Assembly: GCF_040812395.1 (NCBI RefSeq)
Contig: NZ_JBFNXH010000001.1
Span: 310,001-374,000 of the forward strand
Direction: 5' to 3'
DNA from: Paenibacillus_E sp040812395
GTDB taxonomy: Bacteria > Bacillota > Bacilli > Paenibacillales > NBRC-103111
Length of the DNA: 64,000 nt
Below the pieces are notes generated by a model. The model was not told where the DNA came from and did not search any database. It saw only the letters and a program-made list of their open reading frames with translations. The translations under genes and the position numbers were made by a program. Numbering within the stretch: the stretch's first letter is position 1; every line of letters starts with the position of its first letter. This document shows positions 1 to 8,027 of the stretch, piece after piece.

Positions 1-518
1 GCGTAGTCATAGTGCTCCATCAAACGAATTTCATCCAAAGCGACCGACATGCGGCTGCGAATGACTTCATCTGTTTCCGTACCTCGTGTTACGATTCGGT
101 TTTGAAGCTCATCCAACGAAGGCGGCAACAAGAAGATAAACACACCTTCCGGAAACTTCTGTTTCACCTGAAGCGCACCCTGGACTTCAATCTCCAAAAT
201 AACGTCTTGGCCGCCACGCAGTGTATCCTCTACAAAACGACGTGGCGTTCCGTAAAAGTTACCCACATACTCCGCCCACTCCAGCACCTCATCGGTATCG
301 ATAAGCTGCTGAAATTGTTCCCGAGTCTTGAAAAAATAATTCACGCCATCCACTTCCCCTTGTCGAGGAGAGCGGGTCGTAGCCGAAACAGAGTAAACAA
401 TGTCCGGTGAACATTTGCGCAGCGCTGCGCAAACGGTTCCTTTGCCAACACCGGAAGGACCCGACAAAACAATCAAAATGCCTCTCTCACGCTCAAGAGT
501 GTTCGTATTACTCGTCAT
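1..518 (-). CDS. gmk: Guanylate kinase, 3' end cut by window edge
   Basis: Guanylate kinase converts GMP and ATP to GDP and ADP in the cytoplasm, a step of GTP and dGTP supply. The frame runs off the left edge: 172 codons are visible and the family is about 190-205 residues, so some 20-30 C-terminal residues are missing. The P-loop GPSGVGKGT is at residues 20-28, followed by the nucleotide-binding patterns SATTRSPRQGE and GVNYFF. The ATG at 518 lies inside the end of remA (11-base overlap), which suggests coupled translation. The order yicC-remA-gmk matches the B. subtilis yloC-remA-gmk cluster, which supports the name. Confidence 0.95.
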   Translation of the reverse strand, partial: MTSNTNTLERERGILIVLSGPSGVGKGTVCAALRKCSPDIVYSVSATTRSPRQGEVDGVNYFFKTREQFQQLIDTDEVLEWAEYVGNFYGTPRRFVEDTLRGGQDVILEIEVQGALQVKQKFPEGVFIFLLPPSLDELQNRIVTRGTETDEVIRSRMSVALDEIRLMEHYDY

Positions 519-768
519 GATCATCGTCCTTGTTGGAAAGTCGATGTGCTACCGTTTCTGGTTGTACCGCCGACAAAATCACATGATCGCTGTCGGTAAT
601 AATAACGGCACGGGTTCTTCTACCATATGTAGCGTCAATCAGCATGTGACGATCACGCGCTTCTTGAATGATCCTCTTGATCGGAGCCGATTCCGGGCTA
701 ACGATCGAGATAATGCGGTTCGCCGATACGATGTTCCCGAACCCGATATTAATTAATTTGATAGCCAT
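508..768 (-). CDS. remA: RemA-type extracellular matrix regulator (DUF370)
   Basis: 86-residue DUF370 protein. In B. subtilis RemA is a DNA-binding activator of biofilm matrix and osmoprotection genes. The start MAIKLINIGFGN and the centre VSPESAPIKRII with DATYGRRTRAVI are typical of the family, and the length matches. An AGGAGG ribosome site sits about 9 bases before the ATG. The gene follows yicC by 35 bases and overlaps gmk by 11 bases, so it is probably cotranscribed with both. That it controls matrix genes here is inferred from the family and is not visible in the sequence. Confidence 0.93.
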   Translation of the reverse strand: MAIKLINIGFGNIVSANRIISIVSPESAPIKRIIQEARDRHMLIDATYGRRTRAVIITDSDHVILSAVQPETVAHRLSNKDDDHDE

Positions 769-803
769 TCAAACTTTTCCTCCTCGCAAAGCCTCATGCC
801 GCT

Positions 804-1688
804 TCACTCGATATTCTGTATTTGTTCTCTCATCTTCTCAAGCTCTGCTTTCATATGAATCACCCTCGCCGTCAGCTCGGAATGATTCGCTTTGGAGCCG
901 ATCGTATTCACTTCACGATTCATTTCTTGAATGAGAAAGTCGAGCTTGCGTCCTACAGGCTCCTGCTCGGTAAGCAACCCGTCGAATTGCTGAAAATGAC
1001 TTTGCAGCCGAGTCAGCTCCTCATCCACATTCGAACGATCCGCGAATATCGCGACTTCCATAGCCAGACGCTGTTCATCGATGGATGTCTGCTCCTGAAG
1101 GAGCGACTGAATTCTGCTGCTTAGCTTAGCAGCATGATCCTGAACGACCTGCGGCGCTAAATCTTGCAATTCCACATGAACTCGCTTCAGTTCAGCCAAA
1201 CGCTCATGAAGGTCATCTGCCAGAAATGCGCCTTCACGCAGCCGCATCTCAGATAACTGGGCAACCGCATCCTGCAGGCAGGCGCAAAGTTCCTTTTCGA
1301 ATTGTTCGTCAGGTTCTGTACGATTTTCCTTCATCTGAACGAGATCGGAAAGCCTGAGCAAATCTTTGAGCTCCACGTTGCCAGAAAAGCCATAGCGCAT
1401 CTTCAACTGCTCAGCGGCTTGCAAATACGCATCAGCTAAAGCGAAATCTACCGTCACGCTTTTTGAACTGGCAGCCTCGCGTTCCGTTGTGACAAAGACA
1501 TCCACGCGTCCCCTCTTCACAGACCGCAGCACGGTTTTTTTCAAAGAATCTTCAAAAACCGCCCATTCCTTTGGCAAACGCAAAGCAACCTCACAATATC
1601 TATGATTGACCGATTTCACATCGATAAACACCTTGTAACCCGCAAAAGAACGATTCGCTTGTCCGAATCCGGTCATACTGCAAATCAT
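804..1688 (-). CDS. yicC: YicC/YloC family endoribonuclease
   Basis: 294-residue YicC-family protein. The family signature SMTGFGQA is at the N terminus and the conserved C-terminal DUF1732 part contains FLIQEMNREVNTIGSKA. E. coli YicC and related proteins have been reported as endoribonucleases; the B. subtilis member is YloC. The length is typical (about 290). The gene lies 30 bases after the methyltransferase/MTHFR gene and 35 bases before remA on the same strand, with no terminator between them. The ribosome site before 1688 is weak (GATCAGGG). An ATG at codon 5 is possible, but the family usually starts MI-SMTGFG, so the first ATG is kept. Confidence 0.92.
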   Translation of the reverse strand: MICSMTGFGQANRSFAGYKVFIDVKSVNHRYCEVALRLPKEWAVFEDSLKKTVLRSVKRGRVDVFVTTEREAASSKSVTVDFALADAYLQAAEQLKMRYGFSGNVELKDLLRLSDLVQMKENRTEPDEQFEKELCACLQDAVAQLSEMRLREGAFLADDLHERLAELKRVHVELQDLAPQVVQDHAAKLSSRIQSLLQEQTSIDEQRLAMEVAIFADRSNVDEELTRLQSHFQQFDGLLTEQEPVGRKLDFLIQEMNREVNTIGSKANHSELTARVIHMKAELEKMREQIQNIE

Positions 1689-1718
1689 CCCTGATCACAT
1701 CCATTACCCTATTTTAAT

Positions 1719-3596
1719 TCATTTTGAAAGTGGGTACAAGTGGAAATCATGGCGATTCGACTTTTCCCATACATACTTTGTCAAGTCTACGCACATCTCA
1801 TAGAGCAGGAAAGGAGTCATTAAATAGATCCCATTAAAGAGCGGCATCGCAGCATCCAGCAGTTCTTTGGCGATTTCCACGCCCATAGCGCGGCCTTCTT
1901 CGCCTTTGAGACCGTTCATGCGTCCTCTGACTTCATCCGACAGCTGAATGCCCGGAACCTCATTATGAAGGTACTCGGCATTTCCTCCGCTGGCCAAAGG
2001 CGCAATCCCTATGAAAATAGGAACGTTTAAGTGCTTGGTAGATTGATAGATATGCTCAATGAGCTTCGCATCGTAGACAGGTTGCGTCATAATGTAATCC
2101 GCGCCAGCTTCGATTTTCCGCTCTAGCCGCTGAACGGCTTTATCCAGATGTTTGACATTCGGATTAAAAGCAGCGCCGACGATGAAATTTGCTTTCTGCT
2201 TCAATGGCTTGCCCGAGAAGGCAATGCCTTCATTAAGCTGCTTGATCATCCGGATAATCTCAAACGAAGTGAGATCGTACACGGAGCTGGACCCCGGCAG
2301 ATCGCCGAACTTGGCGGGATCGCCGGTCACGGCCAGCACATGGTCGATGCCCAGCGCGTGGAGCCCCATGAGATGGGACTGCGTCCCGATCATGTTGCGG
2401 TCGCGGCACGCGATATGAATCAGCGGACGCGCGCCCAGCCGATCCTGCACGAGATGGCCGAGGGCAAGATTGCTCATGCGCGTCACCGCCAGCGAATTGT
2501 CGGCCATCGTAATGGCGTCGACATGCGCGTCCTGCAGGGCTTTCGACCCCTGCATGAATTTGTCGATGTCGAGATCCCGCGGGGGATCCAGCTCGACAAT
2601 GACGGTTTTGCGCTGCTGCACGATATCCAGCAGCGTGGGTTTCACTGCGGGCGGCGCAGGCATCGCCGGCGCCGGTTCGTTCACGCGCACAACTTCAGTG
2701 TGCGCGGTGGCGGCGCCAGGCGCCGCCGGGACGTAGCCGCTGAGCGCTTTCGCGACAGCGGCGATGTGTTCCGGCGTCGTGCCGCAGCAGCCGCCGATGA
2801 TGCGCGCGCCGAGGTCAGCGAAGCGAAGCGCGCTCTCGGCGAAATACTCCGGCGTCGCCGCATAGGTATAATGCCCGTCGACGTAGTCGGGCAGCCCGGC
2901 GTTCGGGAACGCGGAAAACGGTACGCCAGGGAGCGGCGCCAGCTTCTCCATCGAACGGAGAATCCCGTTCGGACCGACGCGGCAGTTGAAGCCAATCACG
3001 TCGGCGCCAGCGTCGCGCAGCCGTTCGAATGCTTCCTGCAGCGGAACGCCGTCCTGCGTGCTGCCCGTACCTTCGTTGGCAAACTGGCAAATGACCGGCA
3101 GTGCGCTCATGCTGCGAATGATGCGGAGCGCAAGCTGCAGTTCTTCCAGATCATAAAAGGTCTCCAAAAGCAGTCCATCTACCGGCGAATCCAGTAGCAC
3201 CCCAATCTGCTCCTGCAGCGATTGCTCCACATCTGCAGTTCGCACATTTTTGCGTTTTCCCGCACGAATCGAGCCTATCGCACCAACGACATAGGCTTCG
3301 CTGCCAACGGCTTTCCGTGCCAACTCAACGCCTGCGCGGTTGATCGCCTCCACATCGCTTTCCAATCCATACTTGGAGAGTTTCTCGCGATTCGCCGAAA
3401 AGGTATTCGTCTCAATAAGACGAGCACCTGCCTCAAAATAGCGGCGGTGCACGTCAGCAACCTTTTCCGGTTGCAGCAAATTCAATTCTTCATATGAAAT
3501 GCCGACAGGAAATCCCATCTGATATAAGTAAGTCCCCATCGCGCCGTCACCGGTCAAAATTTCCTGCTGCAGCGCTGTACGAAGATCTGATTTCAT
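1719..3596 (-). CDS. Bifunctional homocysteine S-methyltransferase / 5,10-methylenetetrahydrofolate reductase
   Basis: 625-residue fusion of the YitJ type. Residues 1-300 form a homocysteine methyltransferase barrel with zinc-ligand cysteines at 205 (GFNCRVGP) and 270-271 (GGCCGTTPEH). Residues 300-325 are an Ala/Pro-rich linker. Residues 330-625 are a MetF-type barrel (VELDPPRDLD, TQPVYDA). It should reduce methylene-THF and pass a methyl group to homocysteine to make methionine. There are no cobalamin-binding domains, so it is not a full MetH. The 80 bases between it and dapF are too short for an S-box, and none is visible. The stretch 2260-3080 is clearly GC-richer than its surroundings. 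Confidence 0.93.
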   Translation of the reverse strand: MKSDLRTALQQEILTGDGAMGTYLYQMGFPVGISYEELNLLQPEKVADVHRRYFEAGARLIETNTFSANREKLSKYGLESDVEAINRAGVELARKAVGSEAYVVGAIGSIRAGKRKNVRTADVEQSLQEQIGVLLDSPVDGLLLETFYDLEELQLALRIIRSMSALPVICQFANEGTGSTQDGVPLQEAFERLRDAGADVIGFNCRVGPNGILRSMEKLAPLPGVPFSAFPNAGLPDYVDGHYTYAATPEYFAESALRFADLGARIIGGCCGTTPEHIAAVAKALSGYVPAAPGAATAHTEVVRVNEPAPAMPAPPAVKPTLLDIVQQRKTVIVELDPPRDLDIDKFMQGSKALQDAHVDAITMADNSLAVTRMSNLALGHLVQDRLGARPLIHIACRDRNMIGTQSHLMGLHALGIDHVLAVTGDPAKFGDLPGSSSVYDLTSFEIIRMIKQLNEGIAFSGKPLKQKANFIVGAAFNPNVKHLDKAVQRLERKIEAGADYIMTQPVYDAKLIEHIYQSTKHLNVPIFIGIAPLASGGNAEYLHNEVPGIQLSDEVRGRMNGLKGEEGRAMGVEIAKELLDAAMPLFNGIYLMTPFLLYEMCVDLTKYVWEKSNRHDFHLYPLSK

Positions 3597-3676
3597 GATA
3601 AACTCCCCATTTACTAAAAAATGTAGTTATACTGTATCACAAAACCAGCCCAATATTAAGCAAAACGTTTTATCAA

Positions 3677-4519
3677 TTATTTTGATACAGAAACTGTCCC
3701 TTTGAACACTTCTTCCGCAGGTCCTGTCATGTACACGTGATTGTCCGCCTCGTCCCACTCGATGAAAAGATCTCCACCCTTGAGCGACACTGTTGCCTGG
3801 CGATCTGTCAGGCCATTCAGCACAGAAGAAACGAGCGTAGCGCAAGCGCCTGTTCCACAAGCAAGTGTCGGTCCCGCTCCTCTTTCCCACACGCGCATGT
3901 CTGTGTATTCACGATTTTTCACCGTTACGAATTCCACATTGATTTTGCGTGGGAACATTGGATGAACTTCCAGCTTAGGTCCCCATGTGGCCAAATCAAA
4001 GTTCACCGCATCGTCTACGTAAATCACACAGTGAGGATTACCCATCGAAACCGCCGTGAACCGGAATTCTTTTCCATCGACTTCAATCGGATAGTTAATC
4101 ACTTGCGCTTCGTCGACAGTTGTTGGCACTTGCAGACCGCTGAGGATCGGCTGGCCCATATCGACACGTACGGTGACTACCTTGCCACCCTGCACATTGA
4201 GCTGCACTTTTTGAACGCCAGCACCTAACGTTTCAATTGTGATCTCTTCTTTGTTAATCATTCCATGATCATACACATATTTGGATACGCAACGAATCGC
4301 ATTGCCGCACTGCTCCGCTTCGGAACCATCCGAGTTGATAATGCGCATTTTGAAATCGGCGTTATCTGAAGGAAGAATATATACTAACCCGTCGGCGCCA
4401 ATGCCGAAGAAACGGTTGCAAAGTTGGATCGCAAGCTGATCTACACCTGCAGGAAGTTCTTTTTCACCAGCGACTACGATAAAATCATTGCCTAGACCAT
4501 GCATTTTTGTAAAATTCAT
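3677..4519 (-). CDS. dapF: Diaminopimelate epimerase
   Basis: 280-residue DapF, which interconverts LL- and meso-diaminopimelate for lysine and peptidoglycan synthesis. The two catalytic cysteines are at residue 71 (EQCGNAIRC) and residue 221 (LACGTGACA), each in its family motif, and the N terminus MHGLGNDF is typical. The ATG at 4519 is chosen: AGGAG lies 11 bases upstream. The in-frame GTG four codons earlier directly abuts that AGGAG and so cannot be the start. The gene is followed by the methyltransferase/MTHFR gene on the same strand after 80 bases. Confidence 0.96.
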   Translation of the reverse strand: MNFTKMHGLGNDFIVVAGEKELPAGVDQLAIQLCNRFFGIGADGLVYILPSDNADFKMRIINSDGSEAEQCGNAIRCVSKYVYDHGMINKEEITIETLGAGVQKVQLNVQGGKVVTVRVDMGQPILSGLQVPTTVDEAQVINYPIEVDGKEFRFTAVSMGNPHCVIYVDDAVNFDLATWGPKLEVHPMFPRKINVEFVTVKNREYTDMRVWERGAGPTLACGTGACATLVSSVLNGLTDRQATVSLKGGDLFIEWDEADNHVYMTGPAEEVFKGTVSVSK

Positions 4520-4682
4520 TGTATACAGCACTCCTACTATATGTTTTTGCCAATATCATAGCGTAAAAGCGCCAAAATGCATAGTGCTTCATACTAAATG
4601 GTTAACGCTAAGCGGATGAATGCCCGTATTTCCGCTTATCCTTCGCCTCAGACCAAATGCCGACCCCTTTCTGCAAACGCAA

Positions 4683-4712
4683 TTGAATACTTTCCGACCT
4701 TTTGCAGATAAT
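4683..4712 (+). promoter_or_regulatory. Candidate sigma-A promoter for the small gene at 4751
   Basis: TTGAAT at 4683-4688 and GATAAT at 4707-4712 are separated by 18 bases, about 40 bases upstream of the ATG at 4751. The boxes are fair, not perfect. Assignment rests only on this match and its position. Confidence 0.45.
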
Positions 4713-4750
4713 AGTTTTCGTTGGAATCCCATCCCAAGAGGAGGTGCTGG

Positions 4751-4921
4751 ATGAAGCACATCGTGAGAGATCATGTGGCAAGTGAAGCTGGAATTTCAGA
4801 ATTCCAAGCTGAGAAGGCCGTCGAAGCCGTGGTTGATTATTTCAAAACAAGACTTACCGTGGAAGTTAACAACGAAATACAAGGCGTTTTATTTGGTGAA
4901 GATCGCCATGATAATGACTAA
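4751..4921 (+). CDS. Small conserved-looking protein of unknown function (56 aa)
   Basis: A 56-residue acidic protein that I do not recognise with certainty. The ATG at 4751 has a strong AAGAGGAGG site 8 bases upstream and a candidate promoter before that. A perfect intrinsic terminator follows directly after the stop, so it looks like a complete single-gene unit. Predicted content is helix-rich: residues 12-30 (ISEFQAEKAVEAVVDYF) resemble the small helical repeat of the DUF2267/DUF937 type, then a short QGVLFG turn. No membrane segment or signal peptide. An in-frame ATG 10 codons earlier lacks a ribosome site and is rejected. Confidence 0.7.
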   Translation: MKHIVRDHVASEAGISEFQAEKAVEAVVDYFKTRLTVEVNNEIQGVLFGEDRHDND

Positions 4922-4942
4922 CCCCCGCAATGGGGGTTTTTC
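4921..4942 (+). terminator. Intrinsic terminator
   Basis: The stem ACCCCC/GGGGGT with a 5-base loop is followed by a T-run, directly after the stop codon of the 56-residue gene. Confidence 0.9.
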
Positions 4943-4992
4943 TTGTATAGCGTTTGCGAAAAGAGCGTCCATTCGGATTCGTGCCTGTACGC

Positions 4993-5014
4993 AAAAAAGC
5001 CGCCCGCAGGCGAC
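4993..5014 (-). terminator. Intrinsic terminator of the calcium ATPase gene
   Basis: On the minus strand an 6-bp stem GTCGCC/GGCGGC (one G-T pair) is followed by six T, about 30 bases after the ATPase stop. Confidence 0.8.
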
Positions 5015-5045
5015 TTTCCGCTCTATTCCCATTCCATCCTGGCGC

Positions 5046-7844
5046 TTATCGGAAGCTTGGCTTCGAATTATAAGAAATTGAGCCTGATCGTTTGTTTTTC
5101 TTAGGCGACAAGACACTGCCAAGGCCCATCAAGAAGGTCGGAATGCCTGCTGCGACCAGCACGAGAATCCAATCTTTCCAGCCCAGCGGGACAGTCTTGA
5201 AGATCGGCTTCAGCTGATCCACATACATAACGGCCAGCATAAGTACGAGTGAAGAAAGGACAGCCAGCACTAAATATTTATTTTGCAGCGGATTACGGTG
5301 AAAAATTGAACGCGAGCTGCGGCAATCGAAGACGTGAATCAACTGCGCCATGACAAGTGTAGCAAAAGCAACGCTTTGCGCTCTAAGCAGCGTCCCTGCA
5401 TCGTCCGGGTTCCCTCGCAGAATGAGCCAGAAGGCGCCTAATGTACAGACACCGATCAGTATGCCGCGAGAGATGATTTTCCAGCCTAATCGCCTTGCAA
5501 AAATATTCTCCTTGGCCGTACGCGGTTTCTGCTGCATCAAATCTTTTTCCGCTTGATCCACGCCAAGCGCCATGGCGGGCAGGCCGTCCGTGACAAGGTT
5601 CACCCATAAGATTTGAATCGGCACCAAAGGGAGTGGAAGACCCGCCATCATCGCGATAAACATGGTCATGATTTCACCGACATTGGATGCCAGCAAATAA
5701 CGAATGAATTTGCGGATATTTTCATAAATGCCTCGCCCTTCTTCAATCGCCGCAACGATTGTGGAGAAATTATCGTCGCTAAGGATCAGGGACGATGCTT
5801 CCTTGGACACATCGGTGCCGGTGATTCCCATGGCGATGCCGATATCCGCCGCTTTAATGGCTGGCGCGTCGTTCACGCCGTCGCCTGTCATGGCAACCAC
5901 ATGGCCTTTCCGCTGCAGCGCCTTCACAATACGCAACTTATGCTCAGGTGAAACACGCGCATAGACGTAGGTATCGTCAACTTTCGCATGAAGCTCGTCG
6001 TCAGACAATTGTCCGATCTGTTGCCCGCTCATGGAGCTTCCGCTTGCCGGCAGCATGCCAAGCTGCTTCGCGATCGCCTCAGCCGTTGTCTGATGATCGC
6101 CTGTGATCATTACCGTCTTAATGCCTGCCTTGCGGCATTTGGAAATCGCATCGCGCACTTCCTTGCGAGGCGGATCAATCATGCCGGTTAATCCTACGAA
6201 GACAAGGCTGTTTTCAACATCCTCGTATTCCTCATAACGATCGCTGCTCTTAAGCTCTTTATAAGCAATCCCAAGCACGCGCAGCGCGGATTTGGCCATG
6301 CCTTCGTTGGCCGATAGCACTTTTTGCTTTAAGGTCGGCGTGAACGGAATTACTTTGCCATCCCAAAGAATGTAGCTGCAATGCTGGAGGAGAACATCCG
6401 GAGCGCCTTTGGTGCAAGCCATTCGGCCTCCCTCATAGGAAACGAGCACCGACATACGTTTGCGTTCCGAATCGAAGGGGAATTCTGCCAGCCGATTAAA
6501 TCGTTGACTGAGCGATTGCTGTGTGACACCGCTTTTCGCGCTAAGTACGACCAAAGCTCCTTCTGTTGGATCCCCTTTGATGTTCCACACAGAAACGGTG
6601 TCATCTTTCCCTTCTTTGCCCTCCTTGCCTTTTTTCCGCTTCTGTTCCTGCTTTTCCTCATACAATGTTGCATTATTGCAGAGCACAGACACTTGCAGCA
6701 GCTTGCTCAGCATGACATTTTTTACGACATCTGCGTTTTGTCCGCCCACTCGGATGTCTCCAACAGGCGCATAGCCGTCTCCCGTAACTTCCATCACATC
6801 GCCGCCAACCCACAGATGGGTGACGGTCATTTTGTTCTGGGTCAGCGTGCCTGTTTTATCCGAACAAATGACCGAAGCGCAACCAAGCGTTTCCACAGAA
6901 GGCAGCTTGCGGACAATCGCTTTGCGCTTAATCATCCGCTGTACGCCAAGCGCGAGTGCGATGGTGACGATTGCCGGCAGCCCTTCAGGAATCGCGGCGA
7001 CTGCTAAGCTTACACCGGCCAGGAACATGGCATAAGGTGGTTGTCCATGCATAATACCAGCTACAACAACCAGAATCGTAAGTGCGATAGCGACGATAAT
7101 CAATATTTTGCCAAGCTGCTCCAAACGATGCTGAAGCGGGGTTTCCATCGACTCCGTGTTTTGAATCAAATCCGCGATTTTCCCCATCTCGGTATCCATC
7201 CCTGTGCGTACAACGACTGCTTTAGCTGTCCCTCTTGCCACCATCGTGCCCATAAAGCCCAAATTGCGCTGATCCCCCAGCGGCACTTCGACATTAGGCA
7301 AAGCGGCAGTCCATTTGCTAACAGGCACCGACTCCCCCGTAAGGGCCGACTCTTCGACGTAAATACCATTCGTTTCCAGGAACCTAACGTCAGCCGGGAC
7401 CCGATCTCCACTCTCAAGCAGAATAATATCGCCTGGAACAAGATCGCGAGCAGGTATTTGATGAACTGCATTCTCCCTCCACACTCTCGCATTCGGGGCT
7501 GACAGCTCTTTAAGTGCGCGTAAAGAACGCTCTGCGCGGAATTCCTGCACAAACCCCAGAACTCCGTTCATCAGAATGATAATGACAATCGTAATCGCAT
7601 CCAAGTATTCCCCCAGCAAGCCCGAAATCAGAGTCGCCCCCAACAGAACCAGCACCATAAAGTCTTTAAATTGATTCAAGAGCAGTGTAATCGGAGAAAT
7701 GCGCTGCCCTTCTGAAAGCTCGTTCCTGCCGACAACCTCCTGCCGTTTCAATGCTTCTTCCCAGGGCAATCCTTGCTGCAAACTCACCTGCTGAGACTGC
7801 AGAATCTCCTCCGGCGTCATCTGGTACCACGTGTTCTGACTCAT
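5046..7844 (-). CDS. Calcium-transporting P-type ATPase (P2A, SERCA/PMCA-like)
   Basis: 932-residue P-type ATPase that should pump Ca2+ out of the cytoplasm at the expense of ATP. Visible in order: N-terminal cation ATPase domain (1-70), TGES at 169-172 in the actuator, the ion-binding PEGLPA in M4 at 286-291, phosphorylation motif DKTGT with Asp329, KGAPD and the hinge GDGVNDAP, and a C-terminal block of six membrane helices. PEGLPA and the overall layout mark the Ca2+ subgroup. Odd: a Lys/Glu/Gly-rich insertion at about 396-416 in the nucleotide domain. It is a monocistronic minus-strand gene, divergent from rqcH. Confidence 0.92.
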   Translation of the reverse strand: MSQNTWYQMTPEEILQSQQVSLQQGLPWEEALKRQEVVGRNELSEGQRISPITLLLNQFKDFMVLVLLGATLISGLLGEYLDAITIVIIILMNGVLGFVQEFRAERSLRALKELSAPNARVWRENAVHQIPARDLVPGDIILLESGDRVPADVRFLETNGIYVEESALTGESVPVSKWTAALPNVEVPLGDQRNLGFMGTMVARGTAKAVVVRTGMDTEMGKIADLIQNTESMETPLQHRLEQLGKILIIVAIALTILVVVAGIMHGQPPYAMFLAGVSLAVAAIPEGLPAIVTIALALGVQRMIKRKAIVRKLPSVETLGCASVICSDKTGTLTQNKMTVTHLWVGGDVMEVTGDGYAPVGDIRVGGQNADVVKNVMLSKLLQVSVLCNNATLYEEKQEQKRKKGKEGKEGKDDTVSVWNIKGDPTEGALVVLSAKSGVTQQSLSQRFNRLAEFPFDSERKRMSVLVSYEGGRMACTKGAPDVLLQHCSYILWDGKVIPFTPTLKQKVLSANEGMAKSALRVLGIAYKELKSSDRYEEYEDVENSLVFVGLTGMIDPPRKEVRDAISKCRKAGIKTVMITGDHQTTAEAIAKQLGMLPASGSSMSGQQIGQLSDDELHAKVDDTYVYARVSPEHKLRIVKALQRKGHVVAMTGDGVNDAPAIKAADIGIAMGITGTDVSKEASSLILSDDNFSTIVAAIEEGRGIYENIRKFIRYLLASNVGEIMTMFIAMMAGLPLPLVPIQILWVNLVTDGLPAMALGVDQAEKDLMQQKPRTAKENIFARRLGWKIISRGILIGVCTLGAFWLILRGNPDDAGTLLRAQSVAFATLVMAQLIHVFDCRSSRSIFHRNPLQNKYLVLAVLSSLVLMLAVMYVDQLKPIFKTVPLGWKDWILVLVAAGIPTFLMGLGSVLSPKKNKRSGSISYNSKPSFR

Positions 7845-8027
7845 TCGCCCTTCTCCCTCCCAATACCCACTTGATCTTTGCTCTCACTTATACGTATTTG
7901 TATTCAGACAAGCAGGAAAATATCCCTTTAAACATCTTTCCGACCGAAATGCGCTTAAGTTTTTATGAAAAGTATGGCATGATAGAAGCAAGCACGGTTT
8001 CGAACCTAGAATGGAGTTGTATGCATC

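Noticed and set aside
2148..3197. Long plus-strand open frame (349 codons) opposite the methyltransferase/MTHFR gene
   Set aside because: Antisense of a well-conserved gene in GC-rich DNA; composition is Arg/His/Ala rich and there is no family resemblance.
3597..3676. Possible S-box riboswitch before the methyltransferase/MTHFR gene
   Set aside because: Only 80 bases between it and dapF; no S-box signature sequence and no terminator-like stem.
6381..7007. Plus-strand open frame (208 codons) opposite the calcium ATPase
   Set aside because: Antisense shadow of a conserved domain.
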